A stretch of 64,000 nucleotides of DNA from Cristatella mucedo (lineage: Eukaryota > Bryozoa > Phylactolaemata > Cristatellidae): NCBI GenBank assembly GCA_009760855.2, contig WPIO01000021.1, forward strand, positions 1,084,501 to 1,148,500, read 5' to 3'. Under the pieces are notes generated by a model. It saw only the letters and a list, made by a program, of their open reading frames with translations, searched no databases and was not told the DNA's origin. This document shows, piece by piece, positions 34,401 to 43,769 of this stretch. A program made the translations under genes and the position numbers. Every line of letters begins with the position of its first letter. The first letter of the stretch is position 1.

Positions 34401-35364
34401 GCTAACACAGGGGGTAGTACTATAGCGTTGCCAGATAGGAGGAAAATAGTCTTTCTTGATATGGATGTAGCTCGAATGTCTAGAGAATGGCTAGGATGCT
34501 CAACCAATCGTCCGTGGGGGCAGGCTTTTCCCTAACACAACTGAACTTAATTATGGACTAACTAACCGGACATGCGTTAACCAGTAAATTAACGGCTCGA
34601 TTACAATTACGGCGCTAAAACTCGTTGTCAAACATGACACCCATACAATTCGAGGATAGATTGCGTAAGCCTGATAAATAACAGTACAACGAATGGAAAA
34701 ATAAGGATGCACCTCTTGGACTGCGGTAGGGTAAATCTAAGCAGCTGGTAGGCGACGTGACGGAAAGACCGCTAGCTGCCGGGCTAACTCGGCGGGATTT
34801 GCAACAAAGCCCAGTGCTCGTAACTTGAAAACTGCATAACGCGGCACGCATTCAGCCGCACGAAAAAGCAGGGTTTTCGAGGAAATCTGTCTCTCGCTGA
34901 AGTGCCACGTGGATCGCTGTCGGGAGAGGCGAAGCCGAGTCCACTCAAAGGTAGCACACTCACACACAGAGCGGCCCCATCGTTGCAAAGCAGATGCAAA
35001 AAGTGAATTATTTTGCATAGTAGTGCCGACAGCTCGAGCGGCGGATTGGGCTATGTTGCAAGTCGACATGCGCGAAGCAACTGCAGCAGGTGTGGTTACC
35101 TTTTTTCGGTTGGCCCCGACCGCGGCCGAGGCGCGACTGGTGCTTATCTTTAATCAGGACTGCTTTTGCAGGGCTATCATCTTTGGAAGGACTGCGCCTC
35201 GTAGCTAGCCTCTTAGCTGTAGTGAGCTTCCTTTGTTTGACGCCATCGCCATCGCTCAAGGCCAGCTCGCCGTCGGTGAGCACGTTTTTCTGGCTGTCGG
35301 CGCCATTTTCTGGGGCTTCGCCCGACGAGGCTCCCACATCCAGCGGCTCCCCAGAAGAAGACAT
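22360..35364 (-). CDS. PDCD4: Programmed cell death protein 4 (PDCD4), complete, nine coding exons
   Basis: Exons in transcript order: 35364-35100, 33017-32914, 30189-30073, 29532-29311, 28822-28725, 28321-28207, 28035-27928, 22939-22689, 22435-22360. All introns are GT-AG and every phase agrees. They give 1356 coding bases and 451 residues; the human protein is slightly longer at 469. Known role of the family: PDCD4 binds the helicase eIF4A through two MA3 domains and blocks cap-dependent translation. Here the N-terminal part is acidic then basic and contains [11 protein letters not shown]3-1 spans about residues 130-265 and MA3-2 about 300-425. The C-terminus carries [16 protein letters not shown], matching the conserved nuclear-localisation and Akt/S6K-type site (Ser434 here). 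The vertebrate N-terminal DSGxxS phosphodegron is not seen. Intron 8 (5 kb) holds two LINE copies in opposite orientation. Confidence 0.97.
22689..22939 (-). CDS. PDCD4: PDCD4 exon 8 (MA3-2 core)
   Basis: 251 bp, phase 0 in and phase 2 out, acceptor TGTGTCAG and donor GTGAGT. Contains [19 protein letters not shown] and [18 protein letters not shown], matching the human MA3-2 end EIPDINLDVPHSYSVLERF. Confidence 0.95.
23140..23240 (-). mobile_element. SINE S1-related fragment
   Basis: Minus orientation with GTGGGTTTGAGTCCTGCAGC (box B-like) in the middle and head toward 23240. Confidence 0.55.
23225..24310 (+). pseudogene. LINE family B, 5'-truncated relic
   Basis: Encodes in broken frames [40 protein letters not shown] and [20 protein letters not shown], ending in GGAGATACATTACGTTACAT. 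Faces the minus-strand copy at 24410 tail to tail. Confidence 0.9.
24410..26950 (-). pseudogene. LINE family B, longest copy (endonuclease and RT remnants)
   Basis: Reading minus from 26950: endonuclease C-terminal part ([36 protein letters not shown]), a spacer, then RT segments [13 protein letters not shown] and [10 protein letters not shown] (catalytic Asp-Asp kept, Tyr/Phe replaced by His), [20 protein letters not shown], and the C-terminal part. Many frameshifts, so inactive. The APE-type endonuclease plus this RT place it near CR1/L2. Confidence 0.92.
27490..27640 (-). mobile_element. LINE family A tail fragment
   Basis: ATTATAATAATGATACATTTGTATAGTGCCC and the following TCTCGGTTTCTAGGCACTTT match the family A / SINE S2 tail. 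Confidence 0.6.
27928..28035 (-). CDS. PDCD4: PDCD4 exon 7 (start of MA3-2)
   Basis: 36 codons, phase 0 on both sides. Contains [18 protein letters not shown] and [13 protein letters not shown]. The second segment is identical to human PDCD4 over 13 residues. Confidence 0.96.
28207..28321 (-). CDS. PDCD4: PDCD4 exon 6 (inter-MA3 linker)
   Basis: Acceptor ACATTGTAG and donor GTGAGC. Phase 2 in and phase 0 out. Contains [15 protein letters not shown] and DTVWGLGGG, matching human AALDKATVLLSMSKG and DSVWGSGGG. Confidence 0.95.
28725..28822 (-). CDS. PDCD4: PDCD4 exon 5 (end of MA3-1)
   Basis: Acceptor GTGCCCAG and donor GTAAGG. Phase 0 in and phase 2 out. Contains [17 protein letters not shown], matching human [15 protein letters not shown]. 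Confidence 0.95.
29311..29532 (-). CDS. PDCD4: PDCD4 exon 4 (MA3-1 core)
   Basis: 74 codons, phase 0 on both sides, acceptor CTCCAAAG and donor GTGAGC. Contains [19 protein letters not shown] and [12 protein letters not shown], matching human ALEGKASHREMTSKLLSDL and LPELALDTPRAP. These surfaces belong to the eIF4A-binding MA3 fold. Confidence 0.96.
30073..30189 (-). CDS. PDCD4: PDCD4 exon 3 (start of MA3-1)
   Basis: 39 codons, phase 0 on both sides, acceptor GTTGCAG and donor GTAAGT. Contains [16 protein letters not shown], equivalent to the first helix of MA3-1 (human IIQEYFEHGDTNEV). Confidence 0.95.
30470..30590 (+). mobile_element. SINE S2 copy
   Basis: tRNA-like head with GGGCTCGAGCGCAGCC at the box B site, then CATATGTTACGTGCCTAGAT and a GGGTGCTAAACCAATGAA end like the S2 tail. 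Confidence 0.6.
30695..31493. mobile_element. Tigger/pogo-like non-autonomous DNA transposon (MITE)
   Basis: Ends CAGTGGTACCTCGGCTTACG and, inverted, CAGTGGTAACTCGGCATACG, flanked by TA on both sides. This end sequence and TA target are typical of mariner/Tigger elements. The 799-bp interior has no transposase frame. Located in PDCD4 intron 2. Confidence 0.88.
32255..32395 (-). mobile_element. SINE S1 copy
   Basis: Minus orientation: tail CAGCCTCGTTTATATATCGG, body with ACGACTATCACCACCACTGG, and head near 32395. Box B is degraded. Confidence 0.75.
32440..32880 (-). pseudogene. LINE family A-related relic
   Basis: Minus frames give a decayed HWLLIKNH-like segment, [14 protein letters not shown] and [16 protein letters not shown]. 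This is the RT C-terminal region of a CR1/L2 LINE, adjacent to the S1 SINE and upstream of PDCD4 exon 2. Confidence 0.75.
32914..33017 (-). CDS. PDCD4: PDCD4 exon 2
   Basis: Acceptor CACTGCAG and donor GTACGT. Encodes a Gly run, then [11 protein letters not shown] and [10 protein letters not shown], matching the conserved GGKGVWGTPG and KDPNYDDD stretch of vertebrate PDCD4. Phase 1 in, phase 0 out. Confidence 0.95.
33410..33880 (+). pseudogene. LINE family A relic, heavily decayed
   Basis: Plus-strand fragments [13 protein letters not shown] and later short pieces follow the family A order in several frames. In PDCD4 intron 1. Confidence 0.5.
33930..34025 (+). repeat. TTGCTACTCTA-type degenerate tandem repeat
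   Basis: About eight imperfect units of TTGCTACTCTA / ATTCTACTCTA bracketed by TTGCTAGCTACT at both ends. Confidence 0.75.
35100..35364 (-). CDS. PDCD4: PDCD4 exon 1 (start codon)
   Basis: The ATG at 35364 opens an 88-residue exon, acidic first ([12 protein letters not shown]) and then Lys/Arg-rich, ending GRGQPKK before a GTAACC donor, phase 1. The basic GRG-PKKG motif is shared with vertebrate PDCD4. Confidence 0.93.
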
Positions 35365-35559
35365 AATTCGAACTCGTGCTAGCGCGCCTACAGAACGGCC
35401 AGCGAGAGAGGCGCGAAGCTACAACCTCGATTGCTGCCGCTAGAAATCGGTGCGTGACTCGTACCGCGAAGCCCAGGCAAGATTTGTTTTGATGCAAGGC
35501 ATCACGTGACTGCACCCCTCGCTGGGTCGCAGTTCAAGGCGGTCTAATGACCGTGGGTT
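35365..35559. promoter_or_regulatory. Probable PDCD4 promoter, possibly bidirectional
   Basis: A GC- and CpG-richer stretch lies directly upstream of the PDCD4 ATG and just before a plus-strand open frame at 35560. No TATA box is seen near either start. The CpG enrichment continues into PDCD4 exon 1 and to about 36.0 kb. Bidirectional activity is an inference from layout only. Confidence 0.4.
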
Positions 35560-35763
35560 ATGGAGGTGGCTGCCTCAGCGGCCGGTGCTTCCACGCGCTC
35601 GTCGTACAGCTCGGTATTCGTGGGTTTACCGAAAGGCCACGCAGAAGCGAGCAGCAAAGCCAATTATGTCCCGGAGAAGTATGAAGGTACCGTGGTGTGC
35701 GGTGGAGAACACCAAGGGTCTTTGGGCGACTCAACTGGCCTTCTTCGGGTCGTGGACGGAAGG
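35560..35763 (+). CDS. Candidate first exon of an unidentified plus-strand gene
   Basis: Two overlapping frames are possible. The ATG at 35560 (reasonable Kozak context) opens MEVAASAAGASTR and runs to a stop near 35764. A second frame has an ATG at 35666 and contains ENTKGLWATQLAFFGSWTE before a GTGAGC donor at about 35760. The second looks more protein-like and splice-ready, but no downstream exon was recognised. It could instead be a non-coding promoter-associated exon. Function unknown. Confidence 0.3.
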
Positions 35764-36284
35764 TGAGCGATTGCGAATGTGGCGCCTTCACAGAAGCGTC
35801 GACGTCGGCGACGCGATTGTGGTATGCTACCGGGTGAAGGCGACGCCGCTATTAGAATTGCCTCTTCCGTGCCGATGGCAGCTGACCGGGGCATGTCATT
35901 TGTGCGAGCCTGTGCCTACCGTTGCTGGAGGAAAAGGCATGCCGATTTGGCTGTCGCGGATGTCTGCAGACTTATGTCGAGATAAGCAATTGAAAGACGT
36001 GTCTTTGAGCTCTATATTGAAATCAGTTCATATCTCCTCGAGATAAAATGGTTCTAATATTAGGATCGGGTACACTTTGTGTTGGTGGCTCAGGCAGTGG
36101 GGCTCTTGTACTACTCTGGTCGTCTTTACATCTTTTGCTCGTAGCTCCATTCACGATCTTTACCATGCGTGTATTCGAGCTGCGGCTCTCTATCTGCATT
36201 GCGTGAGCCGATTTAGAAACTGTCGAGGTCGCATGACGACAGATCAACTCATTTGAGCCCTCGTTAGTGCAAAGCAGGCAATCT

Positions 36285-36950
36285 GAGTGTCCTGCTCTTA
36301 AGTGACCTCTCGCTAGAACGCCACATCAGCTCCACAGTCAAGTCTGCCGACTTTCATCGAGGCATCATAGCAGAAATTCGAGCCTACTTACACACGGATA
36401 CCACCTCCCATCACGACTAACTCACTAGTCGTAGGTCTTCTGGCCTATAATAAGGTGATTAAAATTGAGGCAAACCTCTGCAGCTAGGCTTGTCTGCCAT
36501 GAGCGAACCAGTTACCACCTCACACCACTTCTCACTGATGTGCTCTTACTCTCGAGCAAGGTGCCTATTAACGTCGAGGTTTTGTCTAATGGTTTTTCCA
36601 GGTAACTTCATTCTCTTGCTGCAGCTTACCTATCCGAACTGCTTCCTAATCTGGACAGGCATCGGGCCACCTGCACTTGTGGCTTTAGTCGTTTAGTTGT
36701 GCCTCTAAAAAATCGTAAATCTTTTGGAGATCCTGCTTTTTGTTCGTATGGTCCCACAGTCTGGAATACTCTTGGATGTCACTACATCCCTCGAATTGAC
36801 GACATTTAAAGAAGGGCCTGTTCTTCACAGTATCATCTGGGTCCGTGTGAATTGTCGTTAATGATCTTATTCGTTCAGATTATGTTAGTTTTATCACTAA
36901 CCAATAGGCATGCTTCCTTTACTGCATTTTTAAGGTGACTAGAAAGAGAT
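36285..36950 (+). pseudogene. LINE family A relic
   Basis: Begins with the CTCTCGCTAGAACGCCACAT block equal to 55600-55620 and continues through KSFGDPAFCSYGPTVWNTL-like coding remnants near 36717-36775. Confidence 0.75.
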
Positions 36951-37492
36951 TTAGACGTGGAGCACTGTACTTATGTCTTTTAATTTTTATTGCATTTTAC
37001 TACTATTAAGATTATTATTATTATAAAGGTTATCTTGGATATGAGCTACGAAGAAAATCATTAATCCAGTCTGCTGATCAGACATTTTTCTGTTAGGGCT
37101 ATTCCATCATAGACAGACCAGTGCTGGGAAGTTGCCTGAGATGAGTGCAGAATTGGCACTAGCTGGCATTAGATTTAGCCTCTCTAGTTGTTGGTAGCAC
37201 TGTGAGCGTGAAAGAGCTGCCATTTCATTTCTTGCTGGCTTTCCAAGCTAGGTGAGCTATTTATTCGAAATTCCTCTCAGAACTTGTACAAGATTCATTA
37301 GCCCAGTTGGACCAATCTAGCTCATGAGCCCGTGATATTTCCAGTCCTCTTTCGCACAGCAGGTGAGCGTTTGTATGCCCCTGGTGCATCGACCTAGAAG
37401 ATGAGTGGTGCACGTCGAACCCCTCTTCGGCAGCTCATCATATTTCCTTCGTACTGACATATTGAACACAGGCGCTTACGCTAACATTTCTA

Positions 37493-37650
37493 CAATAGAT
37501 GGCAACATGATACATATTACATGATATGTGCAACATATTCTGCCTGAGGAGGCAGGTTGCCTTTTGCAATACAATAGGTGGCTACTTGATACATATTACG
37601 TGATACATGCAACATATTCTGCTCGAGGAGGCAGGCTGCCTTTCGGAATG
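37493..37650 (+). repeat. 79-bp tandem duplication
   Basis: Two adjacent copies (about 37493-37573 and 37574-37650) share GATACATATTAC, GCAACATATTCTGC and GAGGAGGCAGG with about 85 to 90% identity. Each holds a CCTGCCTC/GAGGCAGG-like inverted motif. Confidence 0.8.
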
Positions 37651-37899
37651 CATTTGCTGAGAGACGTGTACCCATGTAAGTGCAAATGTGTTGGTTGTCA
37701 TTTTTGCTTGATCTTTTTTTTGTAAGCAATGTTCCTAATCCATGTTGCTTTTGTTGCTGGAAATTCGAAAATAACCTAAGTTGGATGTAGTGGCTGCATC
37801 CTCTCTTTCAACAGGAGGTACTTCAAGCTTTCATATGTGCATTTGTTGTATACTATGACAGCTCGGCATACTGTGCCACATAGTTTTGACTCTTTTGTG

Positions 37900-38055
37900 T
37901 TTTAGCTTATGAGTAAGGCAATCGTGCTTTCACAACCTAGGTTGTGGGTTTGAGTCTCTTAACAGGCAATCCTTTCGTAGCCGCTGCTAACAGAATGATG
38001 GCCGCTAAGACTCTTCTGCTGCCATACACCTGAGGCTGTTGAATCAGCTGACCTT
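37900..38055 (+). mobile_element. SINE S1 copy, diverged
   Basis: Head TTAGCTTATGAGTAAGGCAA, box B GGGTTTGAGTC, end CCTGAGGCTGTTGAATCAGC. Confidence 0.7.
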
Positions 38056-38147
38056 TATGTTTACTGTTTCAGCTGCCCCCAGACATGTCAGTCTTGGTGA
38101 GGCTATGCAAATTGCTGTTTTACTTGATCCCCATGGTATAATAGGCA

Positions 38148-38151
38148 TCAT

Positions 38152-38182
<31 letters not shown>

Positions 38183-39045
38183 GCACTTGATAAAGCCCCC
38201 TCAGAGAACTTAATCTCTTTCTAGGCGCTTTACATTTGCTGCAAAGGGAAATGCAATTGAATGGTAAGTAAAATCATGCTTGAAAAACAAACAAAATGAA
38301 TAACATGGTTAGAGGTGACATGCACATGGTCAGCATGCAAATGTGGTTAGTGGCAGCATGCACAGTGTCAGCACGCATAAGCACATCAAGGACGAATCAC
38401 AGGGACCCACTAAATGCTGTCCTAAATAGGTGTCTAAGTTCCTTTTAAATGTGGTCAAGTCAGAGGATGTTCTGACGCAGGTCGGAAGGGAGTTCCAGGC
38501 TTTGGGAGCATACGAACTGAATGCACGGTCTCCAAAGGATTTAAGGTTTGTACGAGGTATTTGTAGACTGTTGGATTCCGAAAAGCAGATGGTACGATGC
38601 TTGGCCTGATGGGGTAGTATATCTGAGAGATAGGCTGGAGCCATAGAAAGAAGGGACCTAAAAGTGAGCGACAAAACCTTGAAGTCAATCCGTTGCTTAA
38701 CTGGTAGCCAGTGCAGGTCGGCGAGAAGTGGAGTAATGTGGCAACTGCGACGCTCACGACAGACAAGCCTAGCTGCAGAGTTTTGCACCAGCTGCAATCG
38801 CCTGATCGCACATGCTGGTAGGCCAGTAAGCAGTGAGATGCAGAAGTCGAGATGGGATGTCACGAATGCATGGACCAACTTGGACGTGGTATCCTTATCT
38901 AAACAAGCCCGAATTTTAGCAATGTTATGAAGCTGAAAATAGGCAGATTTGACTGTGGAGCTGATATGGTCGTCTAACGAGAGGTCGCTTTGGAATATGA
39001 CACCTAGATTTCGAGCTGATTCAACAGAAGATATGCTGGCAGAGT
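38148..39045 (-). pseudogene. LINE family A, best-preserved C-terminal copy
   Basis: Contains a 182-codon minus frame with LADLHWLPVKQRIDFKVLSL, LLSMAPAYLSDILP, NLKSFGDRAFSSYAPKAWNS and the ending FKRNLDTYLG. The (AAT)n tail at 38155-38182 and the AGGCGCTTTACATTTGC tail define the 3' end. Confidence 0.92.
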
Positions 39046-39049
39046 TAGT

Positions 39050-40114
39050 TCATAGTGTCCCCCACATTCTTCCATGTGAGACGTTTCAATGCATGTTCCT
39101 CTATTCAATGGCAGTGACCACGGATATGCTGTAGAGAATGTCTGCTGTTGGCTGACAAGCTGCTCATCAGATGTTTCTGGCTGGCCATCTTTGTGTGCAG
39201 ATACTTTGCACGGCATGGCTCCGACTATGGTTTACGGATGGTTGTGGGAGAGGGGTAGCCACTATATTTGCAGTTGGCACATGTAGTTCGTTCTTTGTGA
39301 TATCTGCTTGACTCTCGCAACTAGTGGGAACTACATCCGATGCTGGCATGAGCTTTCTTTACCGACTGAACTGGTGCATGTACTGTCAGTCGACTGTCTC
39401 CATTTTTCATTCAATTCCTTCCACCCTTAATGCTGAGAAATTTTCATGTGACTATTGAAATGCAGACTCACATTGAGCCCTCTTGTATATGATTTCTGTA
39501 CTCTACATAGTTCTCTTGTAGTATGCCCTCTAGAGACAGCAAGCCAGCTGTTGCCTGTCAGTAACTTCTGTGGATGTAAGTCAAATGCTGACAAACAATC
39601 TTTCTACCCCCTAAGCCGTGGAATAGGTTGGCTGTATCGATGATGCTTAAATATGCTTCTTGGATGTTTAATTTTATTGTTTGCTTTAAAAAAACTACTC
39701 AGCTGATGCATCCCACATTTCTGGTTTTGGGGTGACTTATGTACATTAATCAAATAACGGTTCTCCATGCTGCTTGAAATGGAAGGATGGTCACTTGCGT
39801 TAGTGCTGTTTCAAGCCTAACTTTCTGAGGTAGTCTCTGAGTTTTCCATGTGGCTTTTCCCGAGTTTCCTGCCACCACCGTTCCGTGGCCATTGTCAATC
39901 TATTTGTGTTGTCTCAGAGTGAATGTGTTAGTCGACCTTCGCAGTGTAGTCCATGTCAGCATCTCCTCAGCATTCTGCTCACACTGGTCAACCCAGGTGC
40001 AGGCCCTTTTCTAAGGACCGTAGATGACCGTCATGATCCTTCTGGCAATGCCTGAATGTCGAAGCTGGCTAGTTTCTGCCTCGATTCAGTTGATGAGCAG
40101 CTGTGGTACGTTGC
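39050..40114. other. Intergenic, no gene recognised
   Basis: Short open frames on both strands without splice support or recognisable domains, between LINE A and the Gypsy element. Confidence 0.4.
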
Positions 40115-40263
40115 TGTTGATAGTGTGGTGCGAGTGACAATACACGAGCATTCAGAGACCAGGTTTAATCAGGCCCGGCCGATTCCGTAAGCCTCCGGTA
40201 CAATGGACCTCCCAAAACTGGGAGTTACATAGCAATGGGAGGGGCATGCAGCATCTGTCAACA
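40115..40263 (-). repeat. Gypsy 3' LTR
   Basis: 149 bp, about 80% identical to the other LTR over the block GAGCATTCAGAGACCA to AGCATC. Ends TGTTGA/TCAACA. Confidence 0.85.
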
Positions 40264-40273
40264 TCCCCCTTTG
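40264..40273 (-). promoter_or_regulatory. Gypsy polypurine tract
   Basis: Minus strand reads AAAGGGGGA immediately before the 3' LTR, the usual plus-strand DNA primer of LTR elements. Confidence 0.8.
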
Positions 40274-40418
40274 TTCGGAAAGCACATAATCCTTTTGCCA
40301 TGTTGGAGCTCGACTGGGTCGCATTGGTCGAGCTTGCTGTGTTATAGCTGGAGACGTCGCTAGATTGTAATGGCCTCTGCACCGACTATTGCGATCACAT
40401 CTTTCTCATTCGCCAGCT

Positions 40419-40772
40419 TCAGGTGATTGTTATTGCTTGGTGGCTCTCTGGCATTGCTCCAGTGTTACGTCTATGTCTATGTGAGCTTGCTCTGCTACTC
40501 TTATGTTGAGATGAATATGTCGCCGGTTCGAACTTTCCTTCCCTGTCCTGGATGGTGTAGGGCCTGTTGCCATGGGTTGCTACGATGGTACCTTCTCGAA
40601 GCTGCTCGTCAGCAGGCACCCTCCTGTAGAGGATTGCTTGACCCATGTTGAGTGGGCTCAGATCTTGAGCTCTGAAGTCGTAGAGCCTTTTTACAACTGC
40701 CGGCCGTCTAGCTGTCGAGGCTGCTGCCGTAGACATCTGGCAATTGCTGGATGTAGGTGCGGTCCATCGCAC
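40419..40772 (-). pseudogene. Gypsy integrase C-terminal remnant
   Basis: Encodes LNMGQAILYRRVPADEQLRE and GTIVATHGNRPYTIQDREGK. The pattern (Gly-x-x-hydrophobic, basic, then G-x-hydrophobic, R-P-Y-x-hydrophobic) is that of the Ty3-type integrase C-terminal domain. Confidence 0.8.
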
Positions 40773-40799
40773 GTTCGGTGTAATAGTAACTTGGGACGC

Positions 40800-41582
40800 A
40801 CCGTGTCTTCATCTGCAACAGCATCGTCAACTCTTTGCACATAGTGAAGTCTAGCCCGGCACCGCCGACTGAAATGGTGGAGACCGGTGCACTTGTCGCT
40901 GTGGCGTCCTTGAGCAGGGCAATCTGCTCTCGACGCTGTATGTCTCCGACCACAATTCCGACAGTCTAGCATCATCGGTCCAGGCGCAGCAGCATTCGGG
41001 TTTCCCCACGGTCGTCGAATATCACATGAAAACTGCTTTCGACACTGCGGCTGTGCAACAACCATCTTAATGTGGCTGGTATCGTTCTGAACGCTCGAAG
41101 CCTGACTGCTCATTTCCATTCACTGTTTCGCGAGTGGTTTCAAACAAGCGACAAATATCAGTCGCCGACAAATATCAGTCTCCGTCTGCAGCGTCCGTGC
41201 AGTTTCCCGTAAAAGAAGTTCTTGCAATGGGCGCTCTACACTGAAAACCAGTTTATCTCTGAACATATGATCCGGGTCCTTAAAATTGCACAGTTTTGCC
41301 TGTGTGTGTAGCCCGACAGAAGCGAGTCAAACTGCGCAGCTTAACGCATATTCCAGAGGCAGTAACTTTGCAGTAACTCACTTTTCCGTGGACTACAACA
41401 CGCTTCAATCTTTCCCAGGACCTTATCTGGATCAATACTGTCGGAATCCTTATCGTATAAAAATTGCTCGATAGTTCCAGTGCAGCTGGGCCGGCGAAGG
41501 GTAGAACGATAGCGACGTGTGTGGCCTCTGGTTTATCCGTGCACCGCTTGCAAGCATGTAATTCACCAGCTAACGTTTTCAA
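40800..41582 (-). pseudogene. Gypsy gag remnant with zinc knuckle
   Basis: N-terminal part contains IRIPTVLIQIRSWERLKRVV. A double knuckle lies at about 40855-40963: CRNCGRRH, then CPAQGRHSDKC and HHFSRRC. In the second knuckle one expected Cys is Ser, so it is damaged. Frames are broken between the two parts. Confidence 0.75.
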
Positions 41583-41772
41583 TTCGCAAAAGCCCCGCCG
41601 AGATCTGGATCCAGTACATCCAACTGAGGGGGTAGCTGAAAACCTCCATCCCCCATGTGGTCTCTATCCTTGTATACCGGAACCTTCGAACGTCGGTAGA
41701 CCAGGAAAATAGACTAAATGCTTGCCTCTTACTCACAGAAGAGCATGGTAGTCACTTACACAATTACCACCA

Positions 41773-41924
41773 CGTTGATAGTGCCGTATGAGTGATAATG
41801 CACGAGCATTCAGAGACCACATTTAATCAGACCCGGCCGGTACCGGAAGCCTCCGGTACAATGGACCTCCCGAAACCGGGAGCTACATAGCAATGGTAGG
41901 CGCAAGCAGCATCAAGAGTCAACA
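41773..41924 (-). repeat. Gypsy 5' LTR
   Basis: 152-bp partner of 40115-40263. The first base of the TG end is mutated (CGTTGA), while the TCAACA end is intact. Confidence 0.85.
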
Positions 41925-42760
41925 GTTGTCATTTGTACCGCTTATATATGCTGCTTCTCGAGAGTACTGGTTGGCTGGCTGCTTGATTGCTCAGTGAAGA
42001 GTGAGGCTGGCAAGCGTTGTGCAAGACCTGCAGCCATGCATTTCAAGGAAATGGGCCTTTTGTACGACATGCTGGCAAGCCGTGCTGGGAACGTTTCGTG
42101 CTAGGAAGCTTGCTGATTGCACGGTCCCTTGTGACCCTTGTGGGTCTCCTCGGAAGTGGCATTGGTCTATCTGTTGTCCCTGCTGGCAAACAACTGCAGG
42201 CTGCAAGGCCATGTCCTACCATGTGGCATGCGACAACAGCACCCACAAGCGACTACAGCAGCATGTGCCATTGTCGGCCAGAGGGGGGGGGGTTCTCAGG
42301 TGTACGGTCTACCGTGCTGGTTAATCTCGTGGTTCCCCCCTTTCTGCCAGTTTCCTCTTCCGTGTTAGTAGCCGGGCCTGAAGTAGTTGCATGAGAGCAG
42401 ATTCCAGCTGTTGCAGGACGAATGGGTGCATTTTGATTGTGACCGAATGTGTGCCCCGAGCTGCCTCCATTCTCAAAGTAGGAACATCATTTGCCTGCTG
42501 CCCTGCTAGTGTTTATAGTGTAGCCTTAATTGCCCTTTTAAGTGCTCTACCACTAGCGTAACCTTTAACTTACACCGGTCTCCGAGTTCGACATATTTTT
42601 GCAATAGATACTAAACGTGTTGTGCTATCTTCGAAATAAATTAGCGCAGCTTTCCATGCATGGCTACGCTTTCCCTTCCTGCTTTTTTTGGCACATCGGT
42701 CGATTCACTCTAGCACGAGCTTGTCAAATTCTGTTACGAGCGGTGTATACTAGTACTTAA
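41925..42760. other. Intergenic stretch with Cys/His-rich short frames
   Basis: Plus-strand frames near 42017-42250 contain CKTCSHAFQGNGPF and CDPCGSPRKWHW in different frames. This could be a decayed zinc-finger sequence, but frames do not join and no family was recognised. Confidence 0.3.
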
Positions 42761-42960
42761 TCTGTAGGTGTGTGTGTGTGTGTTTGTGTGTTTGTGTTGA
42801 CTTGGCCGCTTGGTGGGGGTCAGATCGATCTATGGAGCTTGACACGAAGCGCAAAATGTAGTGGCTGCAAATCGCTGGCACACGTTGGCTCCTAGTGACA
42901 CACGTTGGCTCCTAGTCCCTGTCAGTTGCTTACTTGCATCCGCCTGTCTGCATTTGTTTG

Positions 42961-42963
<3 letters not shown>

Positions 42964-43036
<73 letters not shown>
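42964..43036. repeat. (CT)n microsatellite
   Basis: About 36 uninterrupted CT units. A shorter TG-rich run is at 42769-42798. Confidence 0.98.
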
Positions 43037-43039
<3 letters not shown>

Positions 43040-43769
43040 TCGTCAGTGTGTGTGTGCTAGCCTGCGCATGCAAGCGTTTTTTGCAACTTAGGTGCCGTGC
43101 ACCTTAAAATCAGCTAATTCACACGGCACTGCCGTGGTGCAACGAGTGCTGATAATGATGATAATACTAGCATTGCATGTTCATCGGACGTTGGACGCTG
43201 TCTTTTGGTCGGCATTGCTAGCAGCACCTGCGCTTGGGGTCGGTTAGAGCATGCACATCCTGCAGCAAGTTACGCTGGCGCTTGGGCGGCTAGCAGTTGG
43301 GTGGCATGTTTCTTGGGTGGACAGAGCATGCGTGCGACCACCAGAGATGGCGACTGGGGCAACACCGCAACAACGGCTACGTTTCGAACTGAGGCCTCCG
43401 GCATTCTGTCTGCCATTTCTGCCAACTGATTGCTACTGATGGTGGCTTTGCAGGCCGAGGAAACCATGTCAGCCTGCAGGCGTTGCAACGTGACTTGCCA
43501 GGTGCACATGGATTTACAGGTTGCTGGTACTAAATGAACGTGAATATTTGTCTTGTCTCCAGGCTCTGCAATGCTAGCCTCGGAAGCTCTACAGCAGATT
43601 ACTCCACTGGCACGCTAGTAAATAGCCTCTCGGAGCACCCGTCGCAGCTTCGTCAGATCTTTTTTGTTTGTGTCTTTTTGATATTCATTGCCGGCGATGA
43701 CAAGTGGTCGGTGTTGTATACAATTTTCCTTCTCTGCCACAATTCGGTTATTGCAACATAGTATGTATT

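Larger units (their letters stand above)
40115..41924 (-). mobile_element. Internally deleted Gypsy (Ty3-type) LTR retrotransposon
   Basis: Two similar short LTRs (40115-40263 and 41773-41924) start TGTTGA (CGTTGA in one) and end TCAACA. Flanks GTTGC and GTTGT are a likely 5-bp target duplication. Inside the 5' LTR, the minus strand begins TGGTGGTAATTG, a possible tRNA primer site. A polypurine tract (AAAGGGGGA) abuts the 3' LTR. The interior has gag and an integrase C-terminus only; protease, RT, RNase H and the integrase core are missing. Confidence 0.9.

Noticed and set aside
42001-42394. Zinc-finger gene at 42.0-42.4 kb
   Set aside because: CxxC pairs occur in three different frames and do not form one consistent finger array.
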